Of a stretch of 64,000 nt of DNA, positions 25,352 to 33,187 are shown piece after piece. The position numbers and the translations under genes were made by a program. The stretch comes from Clostridium sp. (GTDB lineage Bacteria > Cyanobacteriota > Vampirovibrionia > Gastranaerophilales > Gastranaerophilaceae). Numbering within the stretch: position 1 is the stretch's first letter; each line of letters starts with the position of its first letter. Under the pieces are notes generated by a model, which did no database searches, was not told the origin of the DNA, and saw nothing but the letters and a program-made list of their open reading frames with translations. Location of the stretch: positions 62,001 to 126,000 of the forward strand of contig JAHALR010000006.1 in NCBI GenBank assembly GCA_018362895.1, read 5' to 3'.

Positions 25352-26128
25352 ATGGCAGGTTTATTGGAAAGATTGTTTAAGGTTATACAGGCGACTTTAC
25401 ACTCAATTGTATCAAGGTTCGAAGACCCTATAAAATTGGCTGAGCAGGGTATAAGAGATCTGAAGGTTGATTTTGACAATAGTTTGAAAGGACTTGCCGA
25501 GGTAAAAGCGATTGCTATTTCGACCAGAAGAGAACTTGAAGAAAAGAAACAAATAGCTCAAGACTATGAAAATAAAGCAATGGCTCTTTTGAAAAATGCG
25601 CAAAGCGGTGCTCTCGACCCTGCCGAAGCTGACAGACTTGCTTCGGAAGCATTGAATAAGAAACAGGAAGCTCTTCAGGCTGCTGCACAGCTGAAAAGCT
25701 CGCTTGAAAAATATAATATGATGATTAAGCAATTTGAAAATAAAATTGCAAAACTCAAAGAGCAGATTAAAAACTGGGAAAGCCAGCTCAGAACTCTCAA
25801 AGCCCGTCATACAGTGGCTGTTTCTTCTAAGAAGATAAACCAGCAGCTTGTATCTATGAGTTCTGACAGTACAGCAGGAATGCTTGAAGAGATGAAAAAT
25901 AAAATTAATGAAGAAGAGGCTCTTGCTGAGGCATACGGTTCTATGGAAAGCATAGAAACAGATATTGACAAAGAAATCAATGCTGCAATCGGAACTTCAG
26001 CTTCTCCTGATGTACAGGCTGCATTGTCCGAGTTGAAAGCCAAAATGCTGACTGACAAATCTTCTGAGTCTGTAAGTTCAGAGCAAGACAACCTTGCAGA
26101 ACAAAAAAATCAACTTGAGGATCAATAA
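25352..26128 (+). CDS. PspA/IM30 (Vipp1) family membrane-remodelling protein
   Basis: A 258-residue, almost fully helical protein of the ESCRT-III-like PspA/IM30 family, which coats and stabilises the inner membrane under stress. It begins MAGLLERLFKVIQATLHSIVSRFEDP (amphipathic helix then the EDP motif) and continues with long coiled coils with many Glu/Lys/Ala, including ARHTVAVSSKKINQQL. The C-terminal 30 residues are Ser/Glu/Gln-rich; the length fits bacterial members. Start ATG follows TTGGAG. It lies in an operon with DUF4178 and DUF350 genes. Confidence 0.92.
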   Translation: MAGLLERLFKVIQATLHSIVSRFEDPIKLAEQGIRDLKVDFDNSLKGLAEVKAIAISTRRELEEKKQIAQDYENKAMALLKNAQSGALDPAEADRLASEALNKKQEALQAAAQLKSSLEKYNMMIKQFENKIAKLKEQIKNWESQLRTLKARHTVAVSSKKINQQLVSMSSDSTAGMLEEMKNKINEEEALAEAYGSMESIETDIDKEINAAIGTSASPDVQAALSELKAKMLTDKSSESVSSEQDNLAEQKNQLEDQ

Positions 26129-26143
26129 TAGACAGGAGTTTGT

Positions 26144-26806
26144 ATGCAATTAGCAATAACACTTATCATTTTATTTATAGTAATTATTATTCTTGTTCCG
26201 ACAATAGGACTCAATGTTATATTTCTCATACTCGGTGCTGTTGTTGCCTGGGCAATAATAATGAGAAATAAATCAATAAAAGAAAATTTGAACAAAGTTC
26301 CCGAGCAGGTGCCTCATGTTGTCAACCTTGAAAGAGGCGGTGTTTTTGAACTCAAAGGTGTGGGCGATGATTTCAAGGATATGACACTGAAAGTTATTGC
26401 AAAGCATCTTTATCAGGAGGGAGATTTTTCATGGTTTGAGCTTGAATGTGATGACGGCTCTGATGAAAAAGTCTGGGTTGAAGTTGAGGATGATGACGAG
26501 ACTACTGTCAGTGTAGTTTTGAAAAAAATGAAACTTCAAGATATTAATACAACGCCTGCAATGCTTGAGATTATTGATGATGACGAATCGGGAAACGTTT
26601 TCGGATATTCATATCAGGATTCAGGAGATGCGGTTTTTTACAGATTCTGTGATGATTCAAGGTCAGAAAAGTTATATTATTGGGATTTTATCAAAGGAAA
26701 CAGAATTTTGAGTGTGGAAAAATGGAATGAAAACGATTACGAAGTCTATATTTCACAAAAAATGCGTCCGTCTCAGGTTACAGTATTAAGAAATAACGAA
26801 GCTTAA
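26144..26806 (+). CDS. DUF4178 membrane-anchored protein
   Basis: A 220-residue protein with two N-terminal membrane helices (about 2-22 and 23-42, ILGAVVAWAIIM) and a cytoplasmic beta-rich domain of the DUF4178 type: LERGGVFELKGVG, then FSWFELECDDG and a second repeat of the pattern ending DYEVYISQKM. DUF4178 genes recur next to PspA, DUF350 and spermidine-synthase-like genes in many bacteria. Function unknown. AGGAG precedes the ATG, 15 bases after pspA. Confidence 0.85.
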   Translation: MQLAITLIILFIVIIILVPTIGLNVIFLILGAVVAWAIIMRNKSIKENLNKVPEQVPHVVNLERGGVFELKGVGDDFKDMTLKVIAKHLYQEGDFSWFELECDDGSDEKVWVEVEDDDETTVSVVLKKMKLQDINTTPAMLEIIDDDESGNVFGYSYQDSGDAVFYRFCDDSRSEKLYYWDFIKGNRILSVEKWNENDYEVYISQKMRPSQVTVLRNNEA

Positions 26807-26826
26807 AGGAAAGATAAGGAGTTTTT

Positions 26827-27672
26827 ATGAATCCGATTGTTTCAAGCATAATTTATCTTGCGGTTTCTTGTATAATGTTGTTTTTGTCAAAATTTATGTT
26901 TGACAAATTTTCTTTATTCAAACCCGAGAAAGAAGTCAAAGACGGAAATTACACTGCTGTTATAGCTTTTTGCGGTTACATGGTCGGTATGGCATTTATC
27001 CTTGTAGGTGCATTTGTCGGGCCGGGCGGGAAATCTTTCAAGCTTGATTTGATTATGTATATAGCTTATGCAATTGTTGGAATTATTTTAATGACATTGT
27101 CGGGTTTTGTTACGAGAAAGATAATGCTTAACCGTTTTGATAACGCCAAGGAGCTTTTGCAGGATAAAAATATTGGTACTGCTGCTGTTTACTTTGGTTT
27201 TTATGTTGCACACGGCTTAATTATTGCCGCCTGTGTAAACGGCGAAGTGGGCGGAATTCTTTCTTCTGTTTTTTATTATGTTTTGAGTGTTTGTTTTATG
27301 TTCGTATTTTTACGGGTTTACGACTGGCTCACCCCTTATTCGATTCATGATGAACTGGAAAATGATAATTATGCTGTTGGAATTGCGCTTGCAGGCAATA
27401 TTATTGCAATCGGTATTATTCTTATGAAAGCGACTTTGGGAGATGTTATAGGCTGGAAAAGCAGTTTGATTACATATTTCATAGATCTTTCCGCTATTTT
27501 GCTTATGCTTCCTGCTGTCAGATTCGTTTTAGGCAATTTCATAGTGAAAGTAATAGACATCAACAAAGAAATCAAGAAAAACAATGTTGCAGCGGGTTTG
27601 ATTGAGTTCACCTGCATAACATGTTTTGCACTTCTTGTGTTCTTCATGGTTGATTTCACAGTAACAATTTAA
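26827..27672 (+). CDS. DUF350 (YjfL-type) membrane protein, two-repeat
   Basis: A 281-residue integral membrane protein with about eight hydrophobic helices arranged as two DUF350 repeats. The repeat signature appears twice: VKDGNYTAVIAFCGYMVGMAFILVGAF at the N-terminal part and ELENDNYAVGIALAGNIIAIGIILMKA in the second half (N-Y-(T/A)-(A/V)-x-I-A-x-x-G). Each repeat ends in a charged loop (TRKIMLNRFDN, KVIDINKEIKKN). DUF350 proteins are partners of PspA-type genes such as yjfJ-yjfL in Escherichia coli. Probable role in membrane stress; molecular function unknown. Confidence 0.9.
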   Translation: MNPIVSSIIYLAVSCIMLFLSKFMFDKFSLFKPEKEVKDGNYTAVIAFCGYMVGMAFILVGAFVGPGGKSFKLDLIMYIAYAIVGIILMTLSGFVTRKIMLNRFDNAKELLQDKNIGTAAVYFGFYVAHGLIIAACVNGEVGGILSSVFYYVLSVCFMFVFLRVYDWLTPYSIHDELENDNYAVGIALAGNIIAIGIILMKATLGDVIGWKSSLITYFIDLSAILLMLPAVRFVLGNFIVKVIDINKEIKKNNVAAGLIEFTCITCFALLVFFMVDFTVTI

Positions 27673-27682
27673 GGAAAGATTT

Positions 27683-28285
27683 ATGTTAATCAGACCTCAA
27701 CAAAAACTAAAAGATAAGCTTTTTTATAACAAAATTATGCTAATAGTCACTATTTTCTGCATAATCTGCTTTATAACTTCACTAATGCTTCAGAGTTCGG
27801 TTTCTGTGGGGCGTACGGATGATTATGTTCAGGAGGGAATGACCTACGGGCCTATAAAAATCACAAATAACCCTAAAATTTACAAAATTAAAGCTCATTT
27901 TAGCGGAGATAACACAAGCAGTTACATATCAGGTGAAGTTTTGGATGAAGACAAAGACACACTTTATGAATTCGGAAAAGATCTCTGGCACGAATCCGGA
28001 TATGATTCTGATGGTTATTGGTCAGAATCGGAAAGAAATATGACAGCATATTTGACTTTTAAAGAAAAAGGCACGTATTATGTTCAATTCCATACGGATG
28101 AAAACAATATGCACAATATTTCCATTACTTTGCAGCTTGTAAAAGGCAGCTATGTTGCACACTCTCAGGTCGGTTCAATATTTTTGTTCATAGTAATGAT
28201 TTTGTTCTATATTTTGAACCAAAAATGGGTGCAAGAAAAAATGACTGTTATTAATGAAAAATTGGAAGAGATGAGTGATGACTAA
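27683..28285 (+). CDS. two-helix membrane protein with extracytoplasmic domain
   Basis: A 200-residue protein: a cytoplasmic N-tail, membrane helix 1 (about 19-37, MLIVTIFCIICFITSLML), an extracytoplasmic region of about 125 residues, membrane helix 2 (about 165-182, VGSIFLFIVMILFYILN) and a short helical tail. The outer region has alternating strands (YKIKAHFSGD, GTYYVQFHTDE, NISITLQLVKG) resembling a beta-sandwich. No family assigned. AAGGAAAGA precedes the ATG. It belongs to the PspA-polyamine operon, 10 bases after the DUF350 gene. Confidence 0.75.
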   Translation: MLIRPQQKLKDKLFYNKIMLIVTIFCIICFITSLMLQSSVSVGRTDDYVQEGMTYGPIKITNNPKIYKIKAHFSGDNTSSYISGEVLDEDKDTLYEFGKDLWHESGYDSDGYWSESERNMTAYLTFKEKGTYYVQFHTDENNMHNISITLQLVKGSYVAHSQVGSIFLFIVMILFYILNQKWVQEKMTVINEKLEEMSDD

Positions 28286-28532
28286 TAAAGATAAAGGTTT
28301 TGAGCTTATAATTTATATCTGCCTTATCATCGTTTTGGGTGTAATTTACTTTGCATGTTTTAATGCAGCGCAGAAAGGCTACGGCTACCCGGGTTATGGC
28401 GGTTATCACCGTACTCATTATCATTCCTGGTGGTATGTAAGAAACTATGATGAGAGCTATTATCCGTCCAACAGAGAAAACAGTGTAGGTGGAAACAGAT
28501 TCTCTCAAAGAGGTTTGAGCGGTGGAAAATAA
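28278..28532 (+). CDS. small single-helix membrane protein with Gly/Tyr/His tail
   Basis: An 84-residue protein with one membrane helix (ELIIYICLIIVLGVIYFACF) followed by a Gly/Tyr/His/Trp-rich tail (GYGYPGYGGYHRTHYHSWWY). The ATG at 28278 overlaps the end of the upstream gene by 8 bases, with GGAAGAG 7 bases before it; this implies translational coupling. No family recognised. It overlaps the next gene by 11 bases at its 3' end, so three genes are interlocked. Confidence 0.72.
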   Translation: MTNKDKGFELIIYICLIIVLGVIYFACFNAAQKGYGYPGYGGYHRTHYHSWWYVRNYDESYYPSNRENSVGGNRFSQRGLSGGK

Positions 28533-30060
28533 GAAGAAAGTTCTGACTTCAAAAGAGTCTTTAATTCTTTTGCTGTCTGTTTTTGTTGTCGGATTTTGTA
28601 CAATTATATATGAACTTTTGATAGGAAGCGTGTCCTCATATTTTTTGGGAGACAGCATAAAGCAGTTTTCTCTTGTTATCGGGCTTACCATGACGGCAAT
28701 GGGTCTTGGAACGCTTGCTTCAAGGATTGTGAAGAGCAATCTCATCTATTGGTTTATTCTTATTGAGATAGTTCTTGCGATTGTCGGCGGACTTTGTGTT
28801 CCTATTTTATATTTCTCATATATGTGCGAGCCTGTTTATTATCCTGTCATGTTCATTTTGATAATGGTAATCGGAAGTCTTATCGGGCTTGAGATTCCGC
28901 TTTTGACAAGGATTATGGAGAAATATTATGATTTGAGAAACAATATTTCTAATGTGCTTTCTTTAGATTATCTTGGCGCATTCATCGCAACATTGGCTTT
29001 TCCATTTTTGCTTCTGCCTTTAATGGGGATTTTTGAAAGCTCAATTTTTGCAGGTCTTTTGAATCTTTTGGTTGGAGTCATTAATTTTTACTGGTTTAAG
29101 GACAAGATTACCTTTAAAAGAAGAGCAAAACTCAGAGCTTCTGCACTGTTGATATTTCTGCTTCTGGCAGGCGGGTTTGTTTGTTCAAAGAGTCTTATGA
29201 AATATTGGGAGAACAATATTTTTGACGACAGAGTGATTTTTTCAAAACAAACTAAATATCAAAAACTTATTATGACTCGCAACAAAGAAGATATCAGACT
29301 TTTTATTGACGGAAACGTTCAGTTTTCTTCTGTTGATGAACATAGATACCATGAGTTGTTAATTCATGTTCCTATGTCGCTTGCAAAACACAGAGAAAAT
29401 ATTCTTGTTCTTGGCGGCGGAGACGGTCTTGCCGCACGTGAGCTGTTGAAGTATAAAGATGTCCGAAACATCACGGTTGTTGATTTGGACGAAGAGATGA
29501 CGAATCTTGCGCGTGAAAACCGTATTGTCAAAGAAATGAACGAGGGAAGTTTTTTAGATTCGAAGGTTCATATAGTTAACACAGATGCGTTTAAGTATGT
29601 GGAAAATTCAGACAAATTTTTTGATGTGATAATAATCGATTTGCCTGATCCGAATAATTCTTCGCTTGCAAGACTTTACAGCAGAGAGTTCTACAAGTTA
29701 GTAAAGAAAAAGCTGTCCAAAGAGGGACTGGTTGTTTCTCAGTCAACGAGTCCTTATTTTTCATCAGAGGCATACTGGTGCGTGAATGAGACACTTAAAG
29801 CAGCAGGGTTCAAGTATACTTATCCTTATCATGTCTATGTTCCTTCATTTGGCGATTGGGGATTTGTAATGGCTTCCAATGTGAAATATGATTTAGACAA
29901 ATTCAAGCTTGATGTTTCAACAAAATATTTGGATAAAGAAACATTTAAGAAGGCATTTGTTATCGAGAAAGATATTGTCAGAAAAAATATAAAATTCTCT
30001 ACGCTTGACAAACCGGCTATTCTTGATTATTACCTTCAAGGTTGGAGATACTGGAACTAA
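28522..30060 (+). CDS. membrane-fused spermidine-synthase-like protein
   Basis: A 512-residue fusion: seven or so membrane helices in residues 12-222, then a Rossmann-fold aminopropyltransferase domain. The catalytic domain has DGNVQFSSVDEHRYHE (263-278), LGGGDGLAARE with GGGDG at 298-302, VVDLDEEM (321 and following) and the gate motif IDLPDPN (372-378), all typical of polyamine synthases. The start is GTG at 28522 with AGAGG 8 bases upstream, inside the preceding gene. Such membrane forms occur next to DUF350 and DUF4178 genes. Whether it makes spermidine or modifies another substrate is unknown. Last gene of the operon. Confidence 0.88.
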   Translation: MENKKKVLTSKESLILLLSVFVVGFCTIIYELLIGSVSSYFLGDSIKQFSLVIGLTMTAMGLGTLASRIVKSNLIYWFILIEIVLAIVGGLCVPILYFSYMCEPVYYPVMFILIMVIGSLIGLEIPLLTRIMEKYYDLRNNISNVLSLDYLGAFIATLAFPFLLLPLMGIFESSIFAGLLNLLVGVINFYWFKDKITFKRRAKLRASALLIFLLLAGGFVCSKSLMKYWENNIFDDRVIFSKQTKYQKLIMTRNKEDIRLFIDGNVQFSSVDEHRYHELLIHVPMSLAKHRENILVLGGGDGLAARELLKYKDVRNITVVDLDEEMTNLARENRIVKEMNEGSFLDSKVHIVNTDAFKYVENSDKFFDVIIIDLPDPNNSSLARLYSREFYKLVKKKLSKEGLVVSQSTSPYFSSEAYWCVNETLKAAGFKYTYPYHVYVPSFGDWGFVMASNVKYDLDKFKLDVSTKYLDKETFKKAFVIEKDIVRKNIKFSTLDKPAILDYYLQGWRYWN

Positions 30061-31220
30061 GCGTTTTCATCTTGCTCTTTAAGTGAGTTGTAGAGGTTTA
30101 GCAATGCTTTTGAATCTTCAATAATTGTTTTTGCATTCGGCGACATATAATAATCACCGGACTTTGCATAAACATAAACAACCCGCGCTCCGCCGTCACG
30201 ACCGTATTTGTCTATTGCATAATACGGTGAAAATTCTTCCTTATTATTGTTTTCATCGTTTTCTTTTTTTGCCAGAATCAGTTTTTCGGTTTTCGGGTTA
30301 TAAGAAAGCGAGAAATTTTCTTTTTCACCGAGAGCATCATTTAATACAGCTTTGAATTTTCTGACAGAGGTATTTTCATCGGCAAATTCATCAAAAATCA
30401 TTATTCCGTTGCGACCTTCTATCTTATGCTCTTTTTCTCCGTTAGCGGTAACAATCGAGATACTGCCGTCAGGTCTAAAATTGAAAGATTCAAAGTATAC
30501 AGGTCCGTCTATTGACATTGCCGGCATTCTGCTTAATACGACCATATCTTTTTCTTTGTCATATTTGAAAGAATAATTTTCTTTATCATTCATCGCATCA
30601 TGCAATACGGCAGCCTTTGCAGCATTTACGTAATTTTTAACAACCCCGCTGTTTTCAACAAAAGGTTTCTCTGTATGTGTAATAATTTTACCCGTACCGT
30701 CGCCGTTGTCTATATAAGTGTTCGGGTCGGGGACAAAATCTTTTCCGCCGATAAGCGCAGCCGAGCCGTCGTTTTGCAGTCTGTAAACATTATATTTTGG
30801 CGCGTAATTAATTTTTTTATCTTTTTTATGTCCTAAAATAACCTCGTCATAAGTCGAATCATATCTGGCTACATAATCTTTTGATTTTAAATCTCTTGCA
30901 AATTTTTGTTCAAGAGTCATCGGGTTTTGGTCTGCTCTTTTTGCTCTCAATTTGTTAATAGCAAAATCAAAAACTAACCCCGCTGCTAACCCGACAGCCA
31001 AAAACTCGAGAGCATTCGGCAATATTTTTTTTGCTTTTTGTACGAGATTCATACCTTTAAGCGCCTTGTCTGTGGCTGCGACGAAAATATCTGCACCTGC
31101 TGCGAGAGTACCTGTCACTGCCCCTGCTGTTGTGCAAAATCGTGTTTTTTTATAATCATTTCCGTTTTTTGTTTGAGAAACAGATGCTTTAAAATTAGGT
31201 GTGCCTGCAATTTTAATCAT
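30057..31220 (-). CDS. hypothetical protein with central membrane-like segments
   Basis: A 387-residue protein of unknown function. The N-terminus MIKIAGTPNFKASVSQ is polar. Two hydrophobic segments (about 32-48, AGAVTGTLAAGADIFVA; and 70-90, ALEFLAVGLAAGLVFDFAI) may span the membrane. The rest is hydrophilic with repeated short blocks: DKENYSFKYDKEKDMVVLS and GEKENFSLSYNPKTEKLILA are clearly related, indicating an internal duplication. AAGGATAA precedes the ATG. Its last bases overlap the convergent operon by 4 bases. Probably lineage-specific. Confidence 0.75.
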   Translation of the reverse strand: MIKIAGTPNFKASVSQTKNGNDYKKTRFCTTAGAVTGTLAAGADIFVAATDKALKGMNLVQKAKKILPNALEFLAVGLAAGLVFDFAINKLRAKRADQNPMTLEQKFARDLKSKDYVARYDSTYDEVILGHKKDKKINYAPKYNVYRLQNDGSAALIGGKDFVPDPNTYIDNGDGTGKIITHTEKPFVENSGVVKNYVNAAKAAVLHDAMNDKENYSFKYDKEKDMVVLSRMPAMSIDGPVYFESFNFRPDGSISIVTANGEKEHKIEGRNGIMIFDEFADENTSVRKFKAVLNDALGEKENFSLSYNPKTEKLILAKKENDENNNKEEFSPYYAIDKYGRDGGARVVYVYAKSGDYYMSPNAKTIIEDSKALLNLYNSLKEQDENA

Positions 31221-31319
31221 AAAATTATCCTTATAATTAATGCATCAATTATACAGGATTAATATGCGAAAATAAATTCTTTTGTTAAACTGCGCACAGA
31301 ATATAAAATAATTGTTACA

Positions 31320-33167
31320 TTAGGTAATTTGAACATTCGGGTTGAAAAAGTTATAAACGGCTTTTGCCGCACGTTTGTTTACGGCTTCAGAAAGCTGTTC
31401 ATAGCTTGCTTGAGAGATGTGTTTTATGTCTTTAAATTCTTTGATAAGAATTTCTTTGTTTTCTTTTGAAAGCCCTTTGATATCGTCCAGAATAGACTCT
31501 GTTGCTTTTTTACCTCTTAGTTTCCTATGGAAAGTAATGGCGAATCTGTGGGCTTCATCTCTTATTCTTTGAAAGAAATAAAGTGCGGGTGAGTTTATCG
31601 GAAAGATTACCGGATGGGATTCATGGGGTTTGAAAACTTCTTCCAGACGTTTTGCCAGTGAAACAACATCGGGGTGAAAATCGTGTGCATCAAAAATCTC
31701 CATAACCGAGGAAAGCTGCCCTTTTCCACCGTCGATTATTATCAGGTCAGGCATTGGGAGAGTTTCTGTTAGCTTGCCGAAATATCTTCTTTCCACAACC
31801 TCCTGCAAGGATTTGAAGTCATCGGGTTTTGATTCTGTGGAACGGACTTTGAACTTTCTGTATTTTGATTTTTTTGGCAGCCCGTTTTCAAAGGTTACCA
31901 TTGAAGCAACCGTGTTTGTTCCCTGAATATGTGAGATGTCAAAACATTCAACAATATACGGGAATTTTGACAGTCCGAGTTTTTCTTGAATATAGCTTCC
32001 AACCTCGTTGTAGTCTCTTTGGATTTCTGTCAGTTTTTCGAGTTTTACTTTTTCAAAATAGAATTTTGCATTTTTTTCAGCAAGATTTAAAAGTTCCAGA
32101 TTTCTTTTTGTTGCAGAATCAGTAATTTTTACCTTTTTTTCTGCTTTTGAAGAGAGCCAGCTTGCATAGACTTCGATATCCTGTTCATCCAGTATTTTGG
32201 GAACAACTATTGTTGAGGGGATTTCAAATTCTGATGCCATTGTGTAGTATTCTTTTAAGAAAGTTGTCAAAACCTCTGTTTCGTTTGAAAGGTTCAGGTT
32301 TGCAAATTGAAAATCTTTTTTGTCTGTAAGTCTGCCCTGACGAATCTGGAGCATTGAAACAACGAATAAGCTTCCTTCTTTATAAACTGCTGCAATGTCT
32401 TGATTTATGTTTGTATTTTCAAAAACAACTTTCTGGTGTTCCATTGTTTTTTGAACATCAAGCCAGCTGTCTCTGTATCTTGCAGCTCTTTCAAAGTCTT
32501 CGCAGGCTGCATATTTTTCCATTTCTTTTTGCAATGCTGTTACGAGTTCTTTTTGTTTACCGGTCAGAAAGAGTTCAACGTTTTTAAGAATTTTTTTGTA
32601 TTCTTCAGGGCTTATCATTCTCTGGCAGGGCGCCATGCACCGTCCTATGTGGTAATAAAGACAGGGACGATCTTTAAATTTTGGATTTTTACATTGTTTT
32701 AAAGGAAAAAGTCTTTTTATTAAGTCCAGAGTTGCATACATTGCTCTTGAATCTGTATAAGGTCCAAAATATTTTCCTTTGAGTTTATTTTTGTTGGCTT
32801 TTCTTGCGACTACGATTCTCGGATATTCTTCGTCTGTGATAACAAAGTACGGGAACTTTTTGTCGTCTTTTAAAAGTACGTTATATTTCGGTTTGTGTTT
32901 TTTGATGAGGTGCGATTCAAGAATCAGTGCTTCAACTTCGCTGTCAGTGACAATAAACTGGATTTTTGCAATTTGTGGTACCATGATGCGCAGCTTGGGT
33001 GAATCATGGTGTTTGTTAAAATAGCTGTATACACGGCGTTTCAGATTTTTGGCTTTTCCAACGTAAATGATTTCGCCCTTATCATCAAAAAATTGATAAG
33101 ATCCGCTCAGGTCAGGAAGTATGGACAAAGTCTGTTTGACTTCTTCTTTGAGGTTTTCGGTTGCCAT
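31320..33167 (-). CDS. uvrC: UvrABC system protein C
   Basis: Nuclease subunit that makes both incisions in nucleotide excision repair. The 615-residue product contains the N-terminal GIY-YIG-type domain (GEIIYVGKAKNLKRRVYSYF), a Cys cluster (QCKNPKFKDRPCLYYHIGRCMAPC), the UVR motif region (EKYAACEDFERAARYRD), an RNase-H-like C-terminal nuclease (CFDISHIQGTNTVASM, LIIIDGGKGQL, RDEAHRFAI) and a helix-hairpin-helix tail (ILDDIKGLSKENKEIL). No ribosome binding site; a TATAAT lies exactly 6 bases before the ATG. It follows ade by 20 bases. Confidence 0.97.
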   Translation of the reverse strand: MATENLKEEVKQTLSILPDLSGSYQFFDDKGEIIYVGKAKNLKRRVYSYFNKHHDSPKLRIMVPQIAKIQFIVTDSEVEALILESHLIKKHKPKYNVLLKDDKKFPYFVITDEEYPRIVVARKANKNKLKGKYFGPYTDSRAMYATLDLIKRLFPLKQCKNPKFKDRPCLYYHIGRCMAPCQRMISPEEYKKILKNVELFLTGKQKELVTALQKEMEKYAACEDFERAARYRDSWLDVQKTMEHQKVVFENTNINQDIAAVYKEGSLFVVSMLQIRQGRLTDKKDFQFANLNLSNETEVLTTFLKEYYTMASEFEIPSTIVVPKILDEQDIEVYASWLSSKAEKKVKITDSATKRNLELLNLAEKNAKFYFEKVKLEKLTEIQRDYNEVGSYIQEKLGLSKFPYIVECFDISHIQGTNTVASMVTFENGLPKKSKYRKFKVRSTESKPDDFKSLQEVVERRYFGKLTETLPMPDLIIIDGGKGQLSSVMEIFDAHDFHPDVVSLAKRLEEVFKPHESHPVIFPINSPALYFFQRIRDEAHRFAITFHRKLRGKKATESILDDIKGLSKENKEILIKEFKDIKHISQASYEQLSEAVNKRAAKAVYNFFNPNVQIT

Positions 33168-33173
33168 AAAAAT

Positions 33174-33179
33174 ATTATA
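33174..33179 (-). promoter_or_regulatory. uvrC: -10 box for a leaderless uvrC transcript
   Basis: On the minus strand TATAAT, then exactly six bases (ATTTTT), then the uvrC ATG. It sits in the 20-base gap after ade. No good -35 box is visible. Confidence 0.6.
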
Positions 33180-33187
33180 ACCCTGTT

